Below, in pieces: positions 1 to 10,060 of a DNA stretch of 64,000 nt. Where the stretch lies: NCBI GenBank assembly GCA_039683095.1, contig JBDKSB010000003.1, positions 111,409 to 175,408 on the forward strand. Reading direction: 5' to 3'. The stretch's first letter is position 1. Each line of letters opens with the position of its first letter. The notes beneath the pieces were generated by a model that did no database searches, was not told the DNA's origin, and saw nothing but the letters and a program-made list of their open reading frames with translations. A program made the position numbers and the translations under genes. This DNA comes from Acidobacteriota bacterium. Lineage in GTDB: Bacteria > Acidobacteriota > Aminicenantia > Aminicenantales > Saccharicenantaceae.

Positions 1-1380
1 CGGGAGTTCCGGGACAGGCTGTCCAGGAATCCGCCGCCCCCTGCGGGAGCGCCGGAGGGACCAGACGAGGCGGCGCTCAACCGGGAACGGACCGGGCTGC
101 TGAAGTCGCTGTCTCAGGGAGGCCTCGGCGGGGATAAGCGGGAGCGGATCAGGGCCAGGCTGATCCAGCTCGACGACCTGCTGGACGCCGGGATCCTCGA
201 CAGATACGGCCCGGCCGACCCGACCATCAGGTCTCCCAAGCCCATGTCCCTCGATGTCCTTCAGGGCCGGGTCCTGGACGACCGCACGGCCGTCCTCGAG
301 TACCTCCTGGGGGAGTCGGCGTCGGTCCTTTTCTGCGTCACCAGGCATTCCCTGCGCCTCATCGAGCTGCCTCCGGCCCGCGGCATCAGGAACGCCCTGA
401 CGGGTTATCTGGCCTTCCTCGAGGACCCGTCGATGCCCGTGGGGAAGGGGCTCCCCGCGGCCAAGCGGCTTTACAGAACCCTGCTTGAGCCCGCGGAGCC
501 GTTCCTGCCGGCCCGGGTGGACCGGCTGATCGTTATCCCAGACGGGATGCTCTTCCGGCTGCCGTTCGAGGCCCTGGCCCTGCCGGCGGCGGAGGCGGCG
601 AAACCGGTCTATGTCAACGACCGCTTCACCGTCTCCTACGCGCCCTCCGCCTCGTCGCTGGAGCTTCCCGGGACGGCTCAGGAAGTCCAATACGCCAAGA
701 GCGCGCTCGCGTTCGGCGTTTCGAAGTACCCGCGTCCGAACCGCCTCAGCGCGCAGGCGGCGCCTCTCTCGCCGAGCGCCATCCTCGACGACATCTACGG
801 CCGGCGGGGCTTCGAGATCGGCTCCCTGCCCCACGTCGGGGAGGAGATCGCCGACCTGGCCCGGAGGCTCGGCCCGGGCAAGATCGACGCCTACGAGGGA
901 CCGCAGGCGACGGAGAAGGCGCTGAAGGGGCTCGATCTCAAGGCCTACCGGCTCATCCACCTGGCCTGCCATGCCTTCTCCGACGACAATAACCCCTTGA
1001 GGTCGGCGCTCCTGCTGGCGCCCGGGGACGGCGACGAGGAGGACGGCTATCTCCAGGTCTCCGAGATGTACAACCTGGGGACCAACGCGGACCTGGTCGT
1101 ACTGTCCGCCTGCCAGACGGGGAGGGGCACGATCGTCATGAACGAGGGCAACCTCGGCCTGCCGCGGGTTTTCTTCTATATGGGCGCCCGGTCGGTCCTG
1201 TCGACGCTATGGCCGGTCTACGACAACGCCGGGGCCGCCTTCATGAAGAGCTTCTACGACGCCTATTTCGGCGGCCAGGGCGAGGCCGAGGCCGTTCGGG
1301 CCGCGAAGAAGGCGATGCGGGAGAAGGGATTCTCGCATCCCTTTTTTTGGGCGCCCTACGTGCTGACGGGCGGGTTCTAG
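1..1380 (+). CDS. CHAT-domain (caspase-like) protein, 5' end outside window
   Basis: The reading frame is open from base 1, so the start and any N-terminal repeats (TPRs are usual in this family) lie outside; 459 residues are visible. The C-terminal 300 or so residues form a CHAT domain, a caspase-fold protease domain. The candidate catalytic dyad is His at 970-972 in the LACHAF motif and Cys at 1111-1113 in LSACQTG. The block GARSVLSTLW and the end motif FFWAPYVLTG are also typical. An internal ATG at 244 could be called as a start, but the family-typical sequence continues upstream of it without a break. The gene converges on the anti-sigma gene with a 4-base gap. CHAT assignment is firm; substrate and role are unknown. 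Confidence 0.9.
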   Translation, partial: REFRDRLSRNPPPPAGAPEGPDEAALNRERTGLLKSLSQGGLGGDKRERIRARLIQLDDLLDAGILDRYGPADPTIRSPKPMSLDVLQGRVLDDRTAVLEYLLGESASVLFCVTRHSLRLIELPPARGIRNALTGYLAFLEDPSMPVGKGLPAAKRLYRTLLEPAEPFLPARVDRLIVIPDGMLFRLPFEALALPAAEAAKPVYVNDRFTVSYAPSASSLELPGTAQEVQYAKSALAFGVSKYPRPNRLSAQAAPLSPSAILDDIYGRRGFEIGSLPHVGEEIADLARRLGPGKIDAYEGPQATEKALKGLDLKAYRLIHLACHAFSDDNNPLRSALLLAPGDGDEEDGYLQVSEMYNLGTNADLVVLSACQTGRGTIVMNEGNLGLPRVFFYMGARSVLSTLWPVYDNAGAAFMKSFYDAYFGGQGEAEAVRAAKKAMREKGFSHPFFWAPYVLTGGF

Positions 1381-1384
1381 CGGG

Positions 1385-2071
1385 CTATTTCCGGACCGAG
1401 AACTCGGACAGCTTCGAAGCCAGCTCCTGTCCGTCCTCCAGGACGGCCGTGACCCTCCAGAAATATGTCTGGCCCGCCGGAACGGCGTCCCGCGCCTCCT
1501 CGGGGAGCTTCAGGCGGGTTTCCGTGACCGGGTCGCTCTGCCAGGTCTTTTGCAGGGACTGGTCGAAGATCTCCACGACATAGCGCACGGCCCTGGGCGC
1601 GGGCTCCCATTTGAACTCGATCTCGCCGGCGGCGACCGAAGCCTCGTTCTTGGGGACGATGAGCCGGACCTGGGTCTCCGAGACGCCCCGGATGACGGGC
1701 CGCTCGGTCAGCCGGATCACCGAATAGGTGACGATGGCGAGCCCGGCCAGCCCCGCCAGGGCCGCGACGGCGGCCCTCCGGCCGACGGACAACCGCGCGC
1801 CTTCACCGGCGAACCGCGTCCGACGGGCAGGGGCGTCGGCCAGGATGCCGTCCAATTCGGCCGAGAGCCGGAGAGCCGATCGAACGAGAAGGGCGCAGTC
1901 GCGGCAGCCGGCGACATGGTCCAGGAGCCTCGAGCGCTCTTTCCGGCGCGCCTCATCGGTGACCAGCCGGACCAGGTCATCGGGAGCCGGGCATCCCGCG
2001 CCGGGTTCGGCTCCTTTCTCCGCCAGGCAGGCCCAATAGGCCGCCATCAGCCCGGACATGTCAGTCTTCAA
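1385..2071 (-). CDS. Transmembrane anti-sigma factor with zinc-finger motif and Fn3-like outer domain
   Basis: About 228 residues. The N-terminal part carries the zf-HC2/ZAS-type motif H52-x3-C56-x2-C59, with further cysteines at 15 and 27. A single membrane helix follows at about residues 97-118, and the C-terminal 100 residues look like a fibronectin-III-type beta sandwich (FKWEPAP, YVVEIFD, TYFWRVTAV). This is the usual plan of a membrane anti-sigma factor: cytoplasmic sigma-binding end, external sensing end. The TTG start at 2071 overlaps the sigma gene's stop and has GGGGGA six bases upstream; an ATG at 2059 is the alternative. Partner is the sigma factor just upstream, probably translationally coupled. 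Confidence 0.82.
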   Translation of the reverse strand: MKTDMSGLMAAYWACLAEKGAEPGAGCPAPDDLVRLVTDEARRKERSRLLDHVAGCRDCALLVRSALRLSAELDGILADAPARRTRFAGEGARLSVGRRAAVAALAGLAGLAIVTYSVIRLTERPVIRGVSETQVRLIVPKNEASVAAGEIEFKWEPAPRAVRYVVEIFDQSLQKTWQSDPVTETRLKLPEEARDAVPAGQTYFWRVTAVLEDGQELASKLSEFSVRK

Positions 2072-2585
2072 GGTCGATCCCCCTTTTTCCCAGTATATCC
2101 TTCAAGTCGGCGATGCCGCGATAATAGGTGCTCTGGGCCCTCCGGAGGGACCAGGAATGGAGCCGGGCGATCTCCTCGAAGGAGAATCCCTCGAGGCGAA
2201 GCTCGAGGACCCGGCGCTTGGCGGCCCCGACGCTCCCGAGCGATTCGCGAACGACCTCCTTCAGCATGTCCATCGCTCCCGGCCGGGCCCGCCCGTATCC
2301 ATCGATGCGAGACTCGTCGGTCTTGGCCGCGTCGAAGATCTTTTTCTCACGGTTGGTCTTCTGTCCTTCATTGATAAAGACAGACAAAACCACCTTTTTT
2401 ACATAGGCGTTGAAAAAAATAATTTTTTTCCCCTGGTTCTCCCTGAGAACCTGCCAGATCCTCAGGCGGATCTCCTGGAGCAGGTCGTCCCTCTCGGGGG
2501 AAGGCGCGGCGCAGCCGAGGGCCCTGAGCTCCGAGATCAGGAAGGGCGTCAGCGAATCGAGAATATCTTCTATGGATTCCGGCAT
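2061..2585 (-). CDS. RNA polymerase sigma factor, ECF/sigma-70 type
   Basis: About 174 residues. Residues 30-75 (RDDLLQEIRLRIW, then FFNAYVKKVV) resemble sigma region 2, and residues 120-165 (RRVLELRLEGFSFEEIA, then a helix-turn-helix with RRAQSTYYRGI) are region 4, which reads the -35 element. The gene lies directly upstream of the anti-sigma gene, with overlapping ends, so the two form a switch. The start at 2585 is the best fit to the domain limits; an in-frame ATG at 2618 would add 11 residues and neither has a strong ribosome site. It diverges from the secreted hydrolase gene at 2748. Confidence 0.8.
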   Translation of the reverse strand: MPESIEDILDSLTPFLISELRALGCAAPSPERDDLLQEIRLRIWQVLRENQGKKIIFFNAYVKKVVLSVFINEGQKTNREKKIFDAAKTDESRIDGYGRARPGAMDMLKEVVRESLGSVGAAKRRVLELRLEGFSFEEIARLHSWSLRRAQSTYYRGIADLKDILGKRGIDLED

Positions 2586-2747
2586 GACAGAGGCAGCCCC
2601 GTACTTGGCGGGGGCCATCGTACTGAATACAGGCGGGAAGTTCAAGCCCTGGAGAACCGCACAAGGAGAGATGTTTATGTTAACATGGCGGCCGACTCGA
2701 GAGATCGACGGCCCGCTAGCGAACGGGCCGGCAAGGAGCTCGCAAGG

Positions 2748-5099
2748 ATGAACCTGGCAAAGAAGCCGATCTTGGCCCTCGTCCTGGGCCTTTCCCTGGC
2801 CGCCGGGGCGCAGGCCCGGCAGGCCTTCAGGACCGATCGTTTCGAAATGGAGATCAACGCCCGCGGGGAGATCGTCAGGCTGGCCGACCTGAAAACCCGG
2901 CGGAATTACGCCCCGGAAGGCCGTCCCGGATATCTCGTCCGGGTCAAGGACGCCGGCGGCGCCGAGCTCGTCCCGGCCGCGGTCCGGGCCGATAAGGACA
3001 GGATGACCTTCATGTTCGGGGGCGGGATCGAGCTTGTCGTCCGGGCCGCCGCTAAACCCGATTACCTGCGGTTCGAGCTGGTCAAGGCCGCGCCCCAGGG
3101 GAAGATCGACGCCGTCCTCTGGGGACCGGTCCTGACGACGATCGGCGAGACGATCGGCGAGGTGGTCGGGGTCGTGAGGGACCGGGATTTCGCCATCGGC
3201 ATCCAGGCCCTGAACGCGAAGACGTGCGGCGGCCGGCTGGTCAACGAGGAAGGGACGACGGAGGGCCGGACAACGGCCACGCCGGAGCCCTTCGGGTCGA
3301 GCCTCCAGGCCTTCTGCGTCAACCAGGCCCGGGACCGGGTCATGACCGTCTGGCGTCAATTCCGGAACGTTCCGGTCAAGGCCCTGCCCGGGTTCAGGCT
3401 GGAGGGGACCGCCCTGGCCGTCTTCGGGACGACGCCCGGCGCGGCCCTGCCCCTGATCGGCAGGATCGAGCTGGCCGAGGGCCTGCCGCATCCGACGATC
3501 GACGGCGAATGGATCAAAACCTCGGGGGTAACGGGCCGTCCCTACCTGATCGCCGATTTCGGCGAGAAGAACATCGACGAGATGCTGGAATACGCCCGCC
3601 GCCTGGGGTTCTATTCGCTCTACCACAGCGGCCCGTTCAGAACCTGGGGCCACTTCGACCTGCTGGAGGAATTGTTCCCCAACGGCCGGGCCGGCATGAA
3701 GCGGTGCGTGGACAAGGCCCGGGCCATGGGCATCCGCATCGGCTCGCACACGCTCACGAACTTCATCACGACGAACGACCCGTTCGTCACGGCCCCGGCC
3801 AACCAGGGGCTGATGGCCGCGGGCGTCGCCGCCCTCCAGAAGGACATCGACCCGGCCGCGACGGAGATCGCCGTCGACCGCGAGGACTGTTTCAGGCAGG
3901 AGTCGACCCTCAACAGCGTCCTCATCGGCGGCGAGATCGTCCGCTACCAGGACGTGACCGGGAGCGGGCCGTACGTCCTGACGAACTGCGTCCGGGGGGC
4001 CTTCGGGACGGCCGCGGCGGCCCATGCCAAGGGCCAGCCGGCCAGGAAGCTCATGGACCACCCCTACAAGACCCTCTTCCCCGATTGGCCCATGCAGGAG
4101 GAGCTCATCCGCAACCTGGCTGCCTACTTCAACGAGACCGGGGTCTCGCACATGGACTTCGACGGCCACGAAGGGACCTGCTACCTCGGCCGGGGCGATT
4201 ACGGCCACGACCACTTCGTCGAGGCTTTCCAGTCGCAGGTCGACCACCTGGTCGTCAACGGCTCGAGCAACGTCGGCCATTTCTACTGGCACATGAACAG
4301 CTACATCAATTGGGGCGAGCCCTGGTACGCGAGCTTCCGGGAGAGCCAGTCGGAATACAGGTTCAGGCACCAGCCGTTCCTCGAGCGCAACTACCTGCCC
4401 AACATGCTCGGCTGGTTCCTCATGACGCCCGACACGCGGCTCGAGGACATCGAATGGATGCTGGCCCGGGCGGCCGGATATCGCGCCGGCTACGCCTTCG
4501 TCGCCGATCCCGAGTCCTTCGAGAGGAACCCCGATACGGACGCCATCATCGCGGCCATCAGGACCTGGGAGGAAGCCAAGCAGCTGGGCGTCTTCAGCGA
4601 GGAGCAGCGGGCCAGGCTCAAGGACCCGGAGCGGGATTTTCACCTGGAGAGAACGGGGGAGAAGCGCTGGGCCATGCGGAGCTTCGACAAGTTCGTTTTC
4701 GAGCACGCCAGGAAGGTCCTCCAGCCCGGCGAGCCGGCGCAATCGGAGTTGAGCTTCGAGAACGCCTGCGAGGATCAGCCTCTTCATCTCCATCTCCTGC
4801 TCACGGGAGGGGCGGACGCCCAGGCCCGGGAGGTCGGGATCGAGGTCGACCGGTTCTTCACGGTGACGGTCCCGGCCACGCTGAAAAAGGGACAATCCCT
4901 GGTCTGGGACGGCTCCGGCCGGATGATCCTCTACGACGACAAGGGGCGTAAGGTCCAGGATCTCCCGGCCGGCCGGAGCCTGCCGCTGCTCGGGAAGGGC
5001 AGGCACACGGTCGCCATCGAGGCCCGTTTCGACGGGAGCGACCCGGTCATCAAGGGGACCGTGAAGCTCAAGGGCGCGGTCGAATCCGTCGAACGATGA
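2748..5099 (+). CDS. Secreted TIM-barrel protein, probable carbohydrate-active enzyme
   Basis: 783 residues with a clear signal peptide (about 23 residues ending AGAQA). ATG at 2748 is preceded by AAGGAG nine bases upstream. A beta-rich N-terminal part (to about 260) is followed by a probable TIM barrel: the segments [27 protein letters not shown], and [10 protein letters not shown] look like successive barrel strands, the last carrying candidate catalytic acids. The C-terminal 120 residues are a beta sandwich. The next gene overlaps its stop by four bases and encodes a GH95 fucosidase, which supports a role in glycan breakdown. I do not recognise a specific glycoside hydrolase family; substrate unknown. 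Confidence 0.75.
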   Translation: MNLAKKPILALVLGLSLAAGAQARQAFRTDRFEMEINARGEIVRLADLKTRRNYAPEGRPGYLVRVKDAGGAELVPAAVRADKDRMTFMFGGGIELVVRAAAKPDYLRFELVKAAPQGKIDAVLWGPVLTTIGETIGEVVGVVRDRDFAIGIQALNAKTCGGRLVNEEGTTEGRTTATPEPFGSSLQAFCVNQARDRVMTVWRQFRNVPVKALPGFRLEGTALAVFGTTPGAALPLIGRIELAEGLPHPTIDGEWIKTSGVTGRPYLIADFGEKNIDEMLEYARRLGFYSLYHSGPFRTWGHFDLLEELFPNGRAGMKRCVDKARAMGIRIGSHTLTNFITTNDPFVTAPANQGLMAAGVAALQKDIDPAATEIAVDREDCFRQESTLNSVLIGGEIVRYQDVTGSGPYVLTNCVRGAFGTAAAAHAKGQPARKLMDHPYKTLFPDWPMQEELIRNLAAYFNETGVSHMDFDGHEGTCYLGRGDYGHDHFVEAFQSQVDHLVVNGSSNVGHFYWHMNSYINWGEPWYASFRESQSEYRFRHQPFLERNYLPNMLGWFLMTPDTRLEDIEWMLARAAGYRAGYAFVADPESFERNPDTDAIIAAIRTWEEAKQLGVFSEEQRARLKDPERDFHLERTGEKRWAMRSFDKFVFEHARKVLQPGEPAQSELSFENACEDQPLHLHLLLTGGADAQAREVGIEVDRFFTVTVPATLKKGQSLVWDGSGRMILYDDKGRKVQDLPAGRSLPLLGKGRHTVAIEARFDGSDPVIKGTVKLKGAVESVER

Positions 5100-7561
5100 A
5101 GCTCATGAACGGACGGCGGGAGGCTGGATTGAAAACCTGGCGCGCAGGCGTCCTGATCCTGATCGGGCTCGGATTCGGCTGCTGGGGCCGGGCGCCCGGC
5201 CGCGCCCCCGTGAAGCTCTGGTACGACCGGCCGGCCGACGCCTCTGTGCCGGACGTCAAGGACGGCTGGCGGAACGATCCGGAATGGCTCAAAGCCCTGC
5301 CCGTGGGCAACGGCTCCCTGGGGGCCATGGTCTTCGGCGACGTGAACCGGGAGCGTCTGCAGCTTAACGAGAAGGGCGTCTGGTCGGGCGGCCCGGATGA
5401 CAACGACAATCCCGGGGCCGCGGCCTCCCTCGGCGAGATCCGGCGGCTGCTCTTCGCCGGGAAGTACAGGGAGGCGACGGACCTGACCCTCAGGACGCAG
5501 GTTTGCAGGGGCGCCGGTTCCGGATACGGCAACGGCGCCGAGGTGCCGTTCGGCTGTTTCCAGACACTGGGCGACCTGGGGCTCGATTTCGGGAAGACGT
5601 CGGCCTTTGAAGATTACCGCCGCGAGCTCGATCTCGAGCGCGGGATCGTCAGCGTATCCTACCTCCAGGACGGGGTCCGCTATCGGCGCGAGGTCTTCTC
5701 GAGCTTCCCCGACCGGGCCCTGGTGGTGCGCCTCGCGGCCGACAAGAAGGGCGCCCTGAGCTTCAAGGCGGCCCTGACGCGTCCGGAGCGCTGCGAGACG
5801 CGGACGGAAAAAGGCCACCTGCTGATGACCGGCGTCCTGACCGACGGCAAGGGCGGCAAAGGGGTCCGTTACGCCGCCCGGCTGAAGGCCGTCGCCAGGG
5901 GCGGGCGCGTGACCTGTTCACAGGGCGCCCTGGAGGTCAGCCGGGCCGACGACGTCGTCCTGATCCTGACCGCCTCGACCAGCCACAAGCTCGAATACCC
6001 CCGTTATCGCGGGGCCGACCCCCTGGCCGCGACGGCGGCCGAGCTCGAGAGCGCCGCCTCCCGGCCCTACGCGTCCCTGCTCCGGCGGCACGTCGAGGAT
6101 CACGCCCGGCTCTTCGGCCGGGTCCGCCTGGCCCTGTCCGGCGGCGCCCCGGATGCGGTCCCGACGGACCGGCGGCTGCGGGGACAAGAGGACCGCCCGG
6201 ACGACCTGCGCCTGCAGGAGATCTATTTCCAGTTCGGGCGCTATCTCCTGATCGCCTCCTCCCGCGAGGGGTCGCTTCCGGCGAATCTGCAGGGGCTTTG
6301 GGCCAACAAGATCCAGACGCCCTGGAACTGCGATTATCACACGGACATCAACGTTCAGATGAACTATTGGCCGGCCGACCCGACGAACCTGGCCGAGTGC
6401 AGCGGACCGCTCACAGGGCTCATCGGCTCCCTGGTCAAGCCGGGCGAGCGGACGGCCGCCGTCCAATACGGGGCCGCCGGCTGGTGCGTCCATCCGATCA
6501 CCAACGTCTGGGGCTTCACCGCGCCGGGAGAGCACCCGAGCTGGGGATTGCATGTCGGGGCCGGCGGCTGGCTCTGCCACGACCTCTGGGACCATTATCA
6601 GTTCACGCTGGACCGGCAGTACCTGGAGGCGGTCTATCCGATCATGCTGGGCTCGGCCCGGTTCTACCTCGATTGGCTGGTCGCGGACCCGGCCACCGGC
6701 GAGCTGGTTTCCGGGCCGGCGACCTCTCCCGAGAACTCGTTCGTCGCGCCGGACGGCTCGACGGCCCAGATGAGCATGGGGCCGTCGCATGACCAGGAGG
6801 TCATCCGCGATCTCTTCACCAGCGTTCTCGCGGCCGCGGCCGTCCTCGGGGACAGGGACCTTCTTCTGCCGAGGATCGAGGCCGCCCTCGGCAAGCTGGC
6901 CCGGCCGCGGATCGGATCGGACGGCCGGCTGATGGAATGGCGGGAGGAGTTCAAGGAGGTCGAGCCCACGCACCGCCATGTCTCTCACCTCTTCATGCTC
7001 CACCCCGGGAGCGAGATCGATCCGGAGAGAACGCCCGGGCTGGCCGCCGCCGCGCGAAAGAGCCTGGAGGCGAGGACGGACACCGGCACGGGCTGGTCGC
7101 TGGCCTGGAAGATCAATTTCTGGGCCCGTCTCGGGGACGGCGACCGGGCCTACCGGCTGCTCCGGAACCTCCTCCGGCCGATCGACCAGACGGGAGTCAA
7201 CATGTCGAACGCCGGCGGGACCTATCCCAACCTCTTCTGCGCCCACCCGCCCTTCCAGATAGACGGGAATTTCGGGGCCACGGCCGGCATCGCCGAGATG
7301 CTCCTCCAGAGCCATCTCAAGGAGGGCGGCCGGTACGTCCTGAAGCTCCTGCCGGCCTTGCCCGGAGCCTGGCCGAACGGCGAGGTGACGGGCCTGAGGG
7401 CCCGCGGCGGCTTCGAGGTCGACATGACCTGGAAGGCGGGGAGGCTCGTGAGAGCCGAGATCCGGTCCGGCAAGGGCAGCCCGGCGATCGTCCGCTATGG
7501 GACGGCGGCCCGGGCCGTCGATCTCGAGCCCGGCCGGAAGCTCGTTTGGGCCGGTCGATAA
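5096..7561 (+). CDS. GH95-family alpha-L-fucosidase/galactosidase, exported
   Basis: 821 residues, the normal length for GH95, which hydrolyses terminal alpha-1,2-L-fucose (or L-galactose) by inversion. Family landmarks: the N-terminal [18 protein letters not shown] block, INVQMNYW (Asn residues that assist catalysis) near residue 420, SPENSF with the candidate acid Glu546, and the [15 protein letters not shown] block with Asp723. The first ATG overlaps the upstream stop (ATGA) but has no ribosome site; a TTG at 5129 has GGGAGG five bases upstream and would give a cleaner signal sequence starting MKTWRAG, so the true start may be 5129. Cys in the GFGCWG stretch might be lipidated but the lipobox is poor. 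Confidence 0.9.
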   Translation: MKLMNGRREAGLKTWRAGVLILIGLGFGCWGRAPGRAPVKLWYDRPADASVPDVKDGWRNDPEWLKALPVGNGSLGAMVFGDVNRERLQLNEKGVWSGGPDDNDNPGAAASLGEIRRLLFAGKYREATDLTLRTQVCRGAGSGYGNGAEVPFGCFQTLGDLGLDFGKTSAFEDYRRELDLERGIVSVSYLQDGVRYRREVFSSFPDRALVVRLAADKKGALSFKAALTRPERCETRTEKGHLLMTGVLTDGKGGKGVRYAARLKAVARGGRVTCSQGALEVSRADDVVLILTASTSHKLEYPRYRGADPLAATAAELESAASRPYASLLRRHVEDHARLFGRVRLALSGGAPDAVPTDRRLRGQEDRPDDLRLQEIYFQFGRYLLIASSREGSLPANLQGLWANKIQTPWNCDYHTDINVQMNYWPADPTNLAECSGPLTGLIGSLVKPGERTAAVQYGAAGWCVHPITNVWGFTAPGEHPSWGLHVGAGGWLCHDLWDHYQFTLDRQYLEAVYPIMLGSARFYLDWLVADPATGELVSGPATSPENSFVAPDGSTAQMSMGPSHDQEVIRDLFTSVLAAAAVLGDRDLLLPRIEAALGKLARPRIGSDGRLMEWREEFKEVEPTHRHVSHLFMLHPGSEIDPERTPGLAAAARKSLEARTDTGTGWSLAWKINFWARLGDGDRAYRLLRNLLRPIDQTGVNMSNAGGTYPNLFCAHPPFQIDGNFGATAGIAEMLLQSHLKEGGRYVLKLLPALPGAWPNGEVTGLRARGGFEVDMTWKAGRLVRAEIRSGKGSPAIVRYGTAARAVDLEPGRKLVWAGR

Positions 7562-7636
7562 GAGCCCGGCCGGAAGCGCCGGTCGGGGGGAGCCGCCGGA
7601 GCCGCATGGCCGGAGCGGGGCTTTGCCGGCGTCCGC

Positions 7637-8686
7637 TCAGAGGATAAGCATGCAGTCGCCGTAGGAGAAGAAGCGGTAGCGCTCCCTGACCGCCTGGCGA
7701 TAGGCTCGCATGACCAGCTCGTAGCCGGCGAAGGCCGAGACGAGCATCAGCAGGGTCGACTGGGGCAGGTGGAAGTTCGTCAGCAGCCGGTCGACCACAT
7801 GGAACTCGAACCCGGGGGTGATGAAAAGCGCCGTCGAGCGGCGGCCCGGGCGGACCGCGCCGTCCTGCCAGGCGCTTTCGAGCGTCCGGACGACCGTCGT
7901 GCCGACGGCCGTGACCGGCCGGCCCTCCGGCCTGGCGGCATTGATCGCCCTGGCCACGGCGGGAGCGACGGCGTAGCTTTCCTCGAGCATCCTGTGGCCG
8001 GCGACGAGCTCGGCCCGGACCGGCTGGAACGTGGCCGGGCCGACGTCAAGGGTGACGCGCCGGACCTCTACGCCCCGGTCCCCGAGGGCCTTCAATATGC
8101 CCTTCGTGAAGTGAAGTCCCGCGGTCGGGGCGGCGATGGCCCCTTCCCGCCTCGCGAAGACAGTCTGGTAGCGGTCGATGTCCTCCGCTCTCGCGGCCTC
8201 GTCCTGCCTGGCCCGCTTGATGTACGGCGGCAGGGGGGCATAGCCGGCCTCGCGGAGCAGGGCCCGGACGTCGGCCCGGCCGAAGTCGAGGAGCCGCCGC
8301 CCTTCCTCCCCCCGCCCCGCCACCCGGGCCGCTGCTCCCCCGGGGAAGCGGACGGCGCTCCCGTCGCGGACCCTTTTCGCCGGCCGGCACAGGACCTCCC
8401 AGGTCCCCGGACCGGCCTCGCGGATGAACAGGAACTCGATCTTCGCCTCGCCGCTCGCGCCCCAGAGACGGGCCGGCAGGACCCTGGTGTCGTTCAGAAC
8501 GAGCAGGTCGCCAGCGTCCAGGCATCCGGCGAACTCGCGGAACCGGCCGTGCCGGATGGCGCCGGCGCGCCGGTCCACGATCATCATCCGCGAATCGTCG
8601 CGATGGGGGAGGGGGTGCTGGGCGATGAGCTCCGGCGGCAGATCGTAGTCGTAATCCGAGACGCGAAGGGGATTGCCGGAGGTCAT
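7637..8686 (-). CDS. queA: S-adenosylmethionine:tRNA ribosyltransferase-isomerase
   Basis: 349 residues, full length. QueA transfers and isomerises the ribosyl group of SAM to 7-aminomethyl-7-deazaguanine in tRNA, giving epoxyqueuosine at the wobble position. Family blocks are clear: the N-terminal YDYDLPPELIAQHP, then DSRMMIVDR, GDLLVLNDTRVLPARLWG, APTAGLHFT, and the C-terminal TNFHLPQSTLLMLVSAFAG. It sits 17 bases downstream of ruvB on the same strand and is probably cotranscribed, a neighbour arrangement found in many bacteria. Confidence 0.97.
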   Translation of the reverse strand: MTSGNPLRVSDYDYDLPPELIAQHPLPHRDDSRMMIVDRRAGAIRHGRFREFAGCLDAGDLLVLNDTRVLPARLWGASGEAKIEFLFIREAGPGTWEVLCRPAKRVRDGSAVRFPGGAAARVAGRGEEGRRLLDFGRADVRALLREAGYAPLPPYIKRARQDEAARAEDIDRYQTVFARREGAIAAPTAGLHFTKGILKALGDRGVEVRRVTLDVGPATFQPVRAELVAGHRMLEESYAVAPAVARAINAARPEGRPVTAVGTTVVRTLESAWQDGAVRPGRRSTALFITPGFEFHVVDRLLTNFHLPQSTLLMLVSAFAGYELVMRAYRQAVRERYRFFSYGDCMLIL

Positions 8687-8703
8687 GGCCGCTCGGTTTG
8701 GGA

Positions 8704-9753
8704 TCAGTCCCTGAAAAGCTTCTTCTGGCCGGACGGCCGGGCCTTGCCGCGCGAGCCGGGCTCGCGGTATTCGTAGCCCAGGTGGGCATAGGCCTTCGGG
8801 GTGATGACCCGGCCGCGGATGGTCCGGTCGAGGAAGCCGATCCGCATCAGGAAGGGCTCGTAGATGCTCTCGATCGTGTCCTTCTCTTCGTCGATGGCCG
8901 CGGCGATGGTGCCGATGCCGACAGGCCCGCCGCCGAAGTTCTCGATGATGGTCGAGAGGATCTTGCGGTCGACGTCGTCGAGCCCCAGGGCGTCGACCTC
9001 CATCATGTCCAGGGCCCGCTGGGCCTCCCTGGCCGTGATGACGCCGTCGCCCTTGACGTCGACGTAGTCGCGGACGCGGCGCAAGAGGCGGTTGGCGACG
9101 CGCGGCGTGCCCCGCGAGCGCAGGGCGATCTCGCCGGCCCCGGCGTCGTCGACCTTGACCTTGAGGATCCTGGCCGAGCGCTGGATGACCTTCTTGAGGT
9201 CCTCGTCCTGGTAGTAATCGAGGCGGTGGATGATGCCGAACCGGCCGCGCAGCGGGGCCGTGATCCGGCCGGCCCGGGTCGTCGCGCCGATGAGGGTGAA
9301 CTTCCTGATCTTGAGCTTGTGACTGCGCGCCCCCGGCCCCTGGCCGATGACGATATCCAGGCTGAAGTCCTCCATGGCCGAGTAGAGGATCTCCTCGACC
9401 GAGGGCTGCAGCCGGTGGATCTCGTCGATGAACAGGACTTCCTTGGTCTGCATGTTCGTCAGGATGGCCGAGAGGTCGCCGGCCCGCTCTATGACCGGGC
9501 CGGAGGTCGGCTTGATGCCGACGCCCATCTCCCTGGCGATGAGGTAGGCCAGGCTGGTCTTGCCCAGCCCAGGCGGTCCGTAGAGGAGGACGTGGTCAAG
9601 GTGCTCGTCGCGCTTCTTGGCCGCCTCGATGAAGACCTTGAGGTTGGCCTTGACCTTGTCCTGGCCGACGAACTCGTCGAACGTCTTCGGCCGGAGGCTG
9701 TCCTCGAAGAGGACGTCCTCCTTCGTTCGGATGGGACTGAGGATGGCTGGCAT
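8704..9753 (-). CDS. ruvB: Holliday junction branch migration helicase RuvB
   Basis: 349 residues. RuvB is the hexameric AAA+ motor that drives branch migration with RuvA. Visible motifs: Walker [10 protein letters not shown], Walker B LFIDEIH, sensor 1 IGATTRAG, and the arginine finger region PLRGRFG; the winged-helix end includes [14 protein letters not shown]. Its partners ruvA and ruvC are not here but 15 kb away at 24.1-25.2 kb. First gene of a ruvB-queA unit with a promoter at 9771-9798. Confidence 0.98.
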   Translation of the reverse strand: MPAILSPIRTKEDVLFEDSLRPKTFDEFVGQDKVKANLKVFIEAAKKRDEHLDHVLLYGPPGLGKTSLAYLIAREMGVGIKPTSGPVIERAGDLSAILTNMQTKEVLFIDEIHRLQPSVEEILYSAMEDFSLDIVIGQGPGARSHKLKIRKFTLIGATTRAGRITAPLRGRFGIIHRLDYYQDEDLKKVIQRSARILKVKVDDAGAGEIALRSRGTPRVANRLLRRVRDYVDVKGDGVITAREAQRALDMMEVDALGLDDVDRKILSTIIENFGGGPVGIGTIAAAIDEEKDTIESIYEPFLMRIGFLDRTIRGRVITPKAYAHLGYEYREPGSRGKARPSGQKKLFRD

Positions 9754-10060
9754 ATTGTCGACTCTCTGCTATTTTACTCAACTCCCGTTTCAGGGCAAGC
9801 CCGCCGTGAGACGGCGATCCGCCGGTCCGGCGCCGACCCGCAGGCGAGGCCTTTCGCCGGGGAGCCATCCCGCCGCTCTTGACAACGACCGGCTGCCTGG
9901 TCAAGAATGGCTTTCCTCGGAAGCTAGGACCCGAGACGGTTTCCCCGGCCGCCCGGCCGTGAAGGCGCATCGGCCGTCGGTCCGGATCAGAATATCCCGG
10001 GAGAGATGATCATCGTCCCTTCATATAGTCTGCCGCGCCGGGCGCGGTGAGGAGCCGGCC
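9754..10060. other. Divergent intergenic region between ruvB and the PAS/GAF gene
   Basis: 307 bases without a convincing gene. It holds the leftward ruvB promoter. A rightward TTGACA at about 9880 has no good -10 partner at normal distance. Small frames across it are not supported by ribosome sites or recognisable protein. The ribosome site GAGGAG for the rightward gene lies at its right end. Confidence 0.5.
9771..9798 (-). promoter_or_regulatory. Probable sigma-70 promoter of ruvB-queA
   Basis: Reading leftward: TTGCCC (9793-9798), 16-base spacer, TAAAAT (9771-9776). The expected start of transcription is about 10 bases upstream of the ruvB ATG. Only sequence match supports it. Confidence 0.5.

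Noticed and set aside
2061..5006. Very long leftward open frame opposite the secreted TIM-barrel gene
   Set aside because: Only its last 174 codons (the sigma factor) are real. The rest has biased composition (Gly, Arg, Pro, Asp-rich), no domain, and mirrors a well-supported gene on the other strand; a common effect of high G+C.
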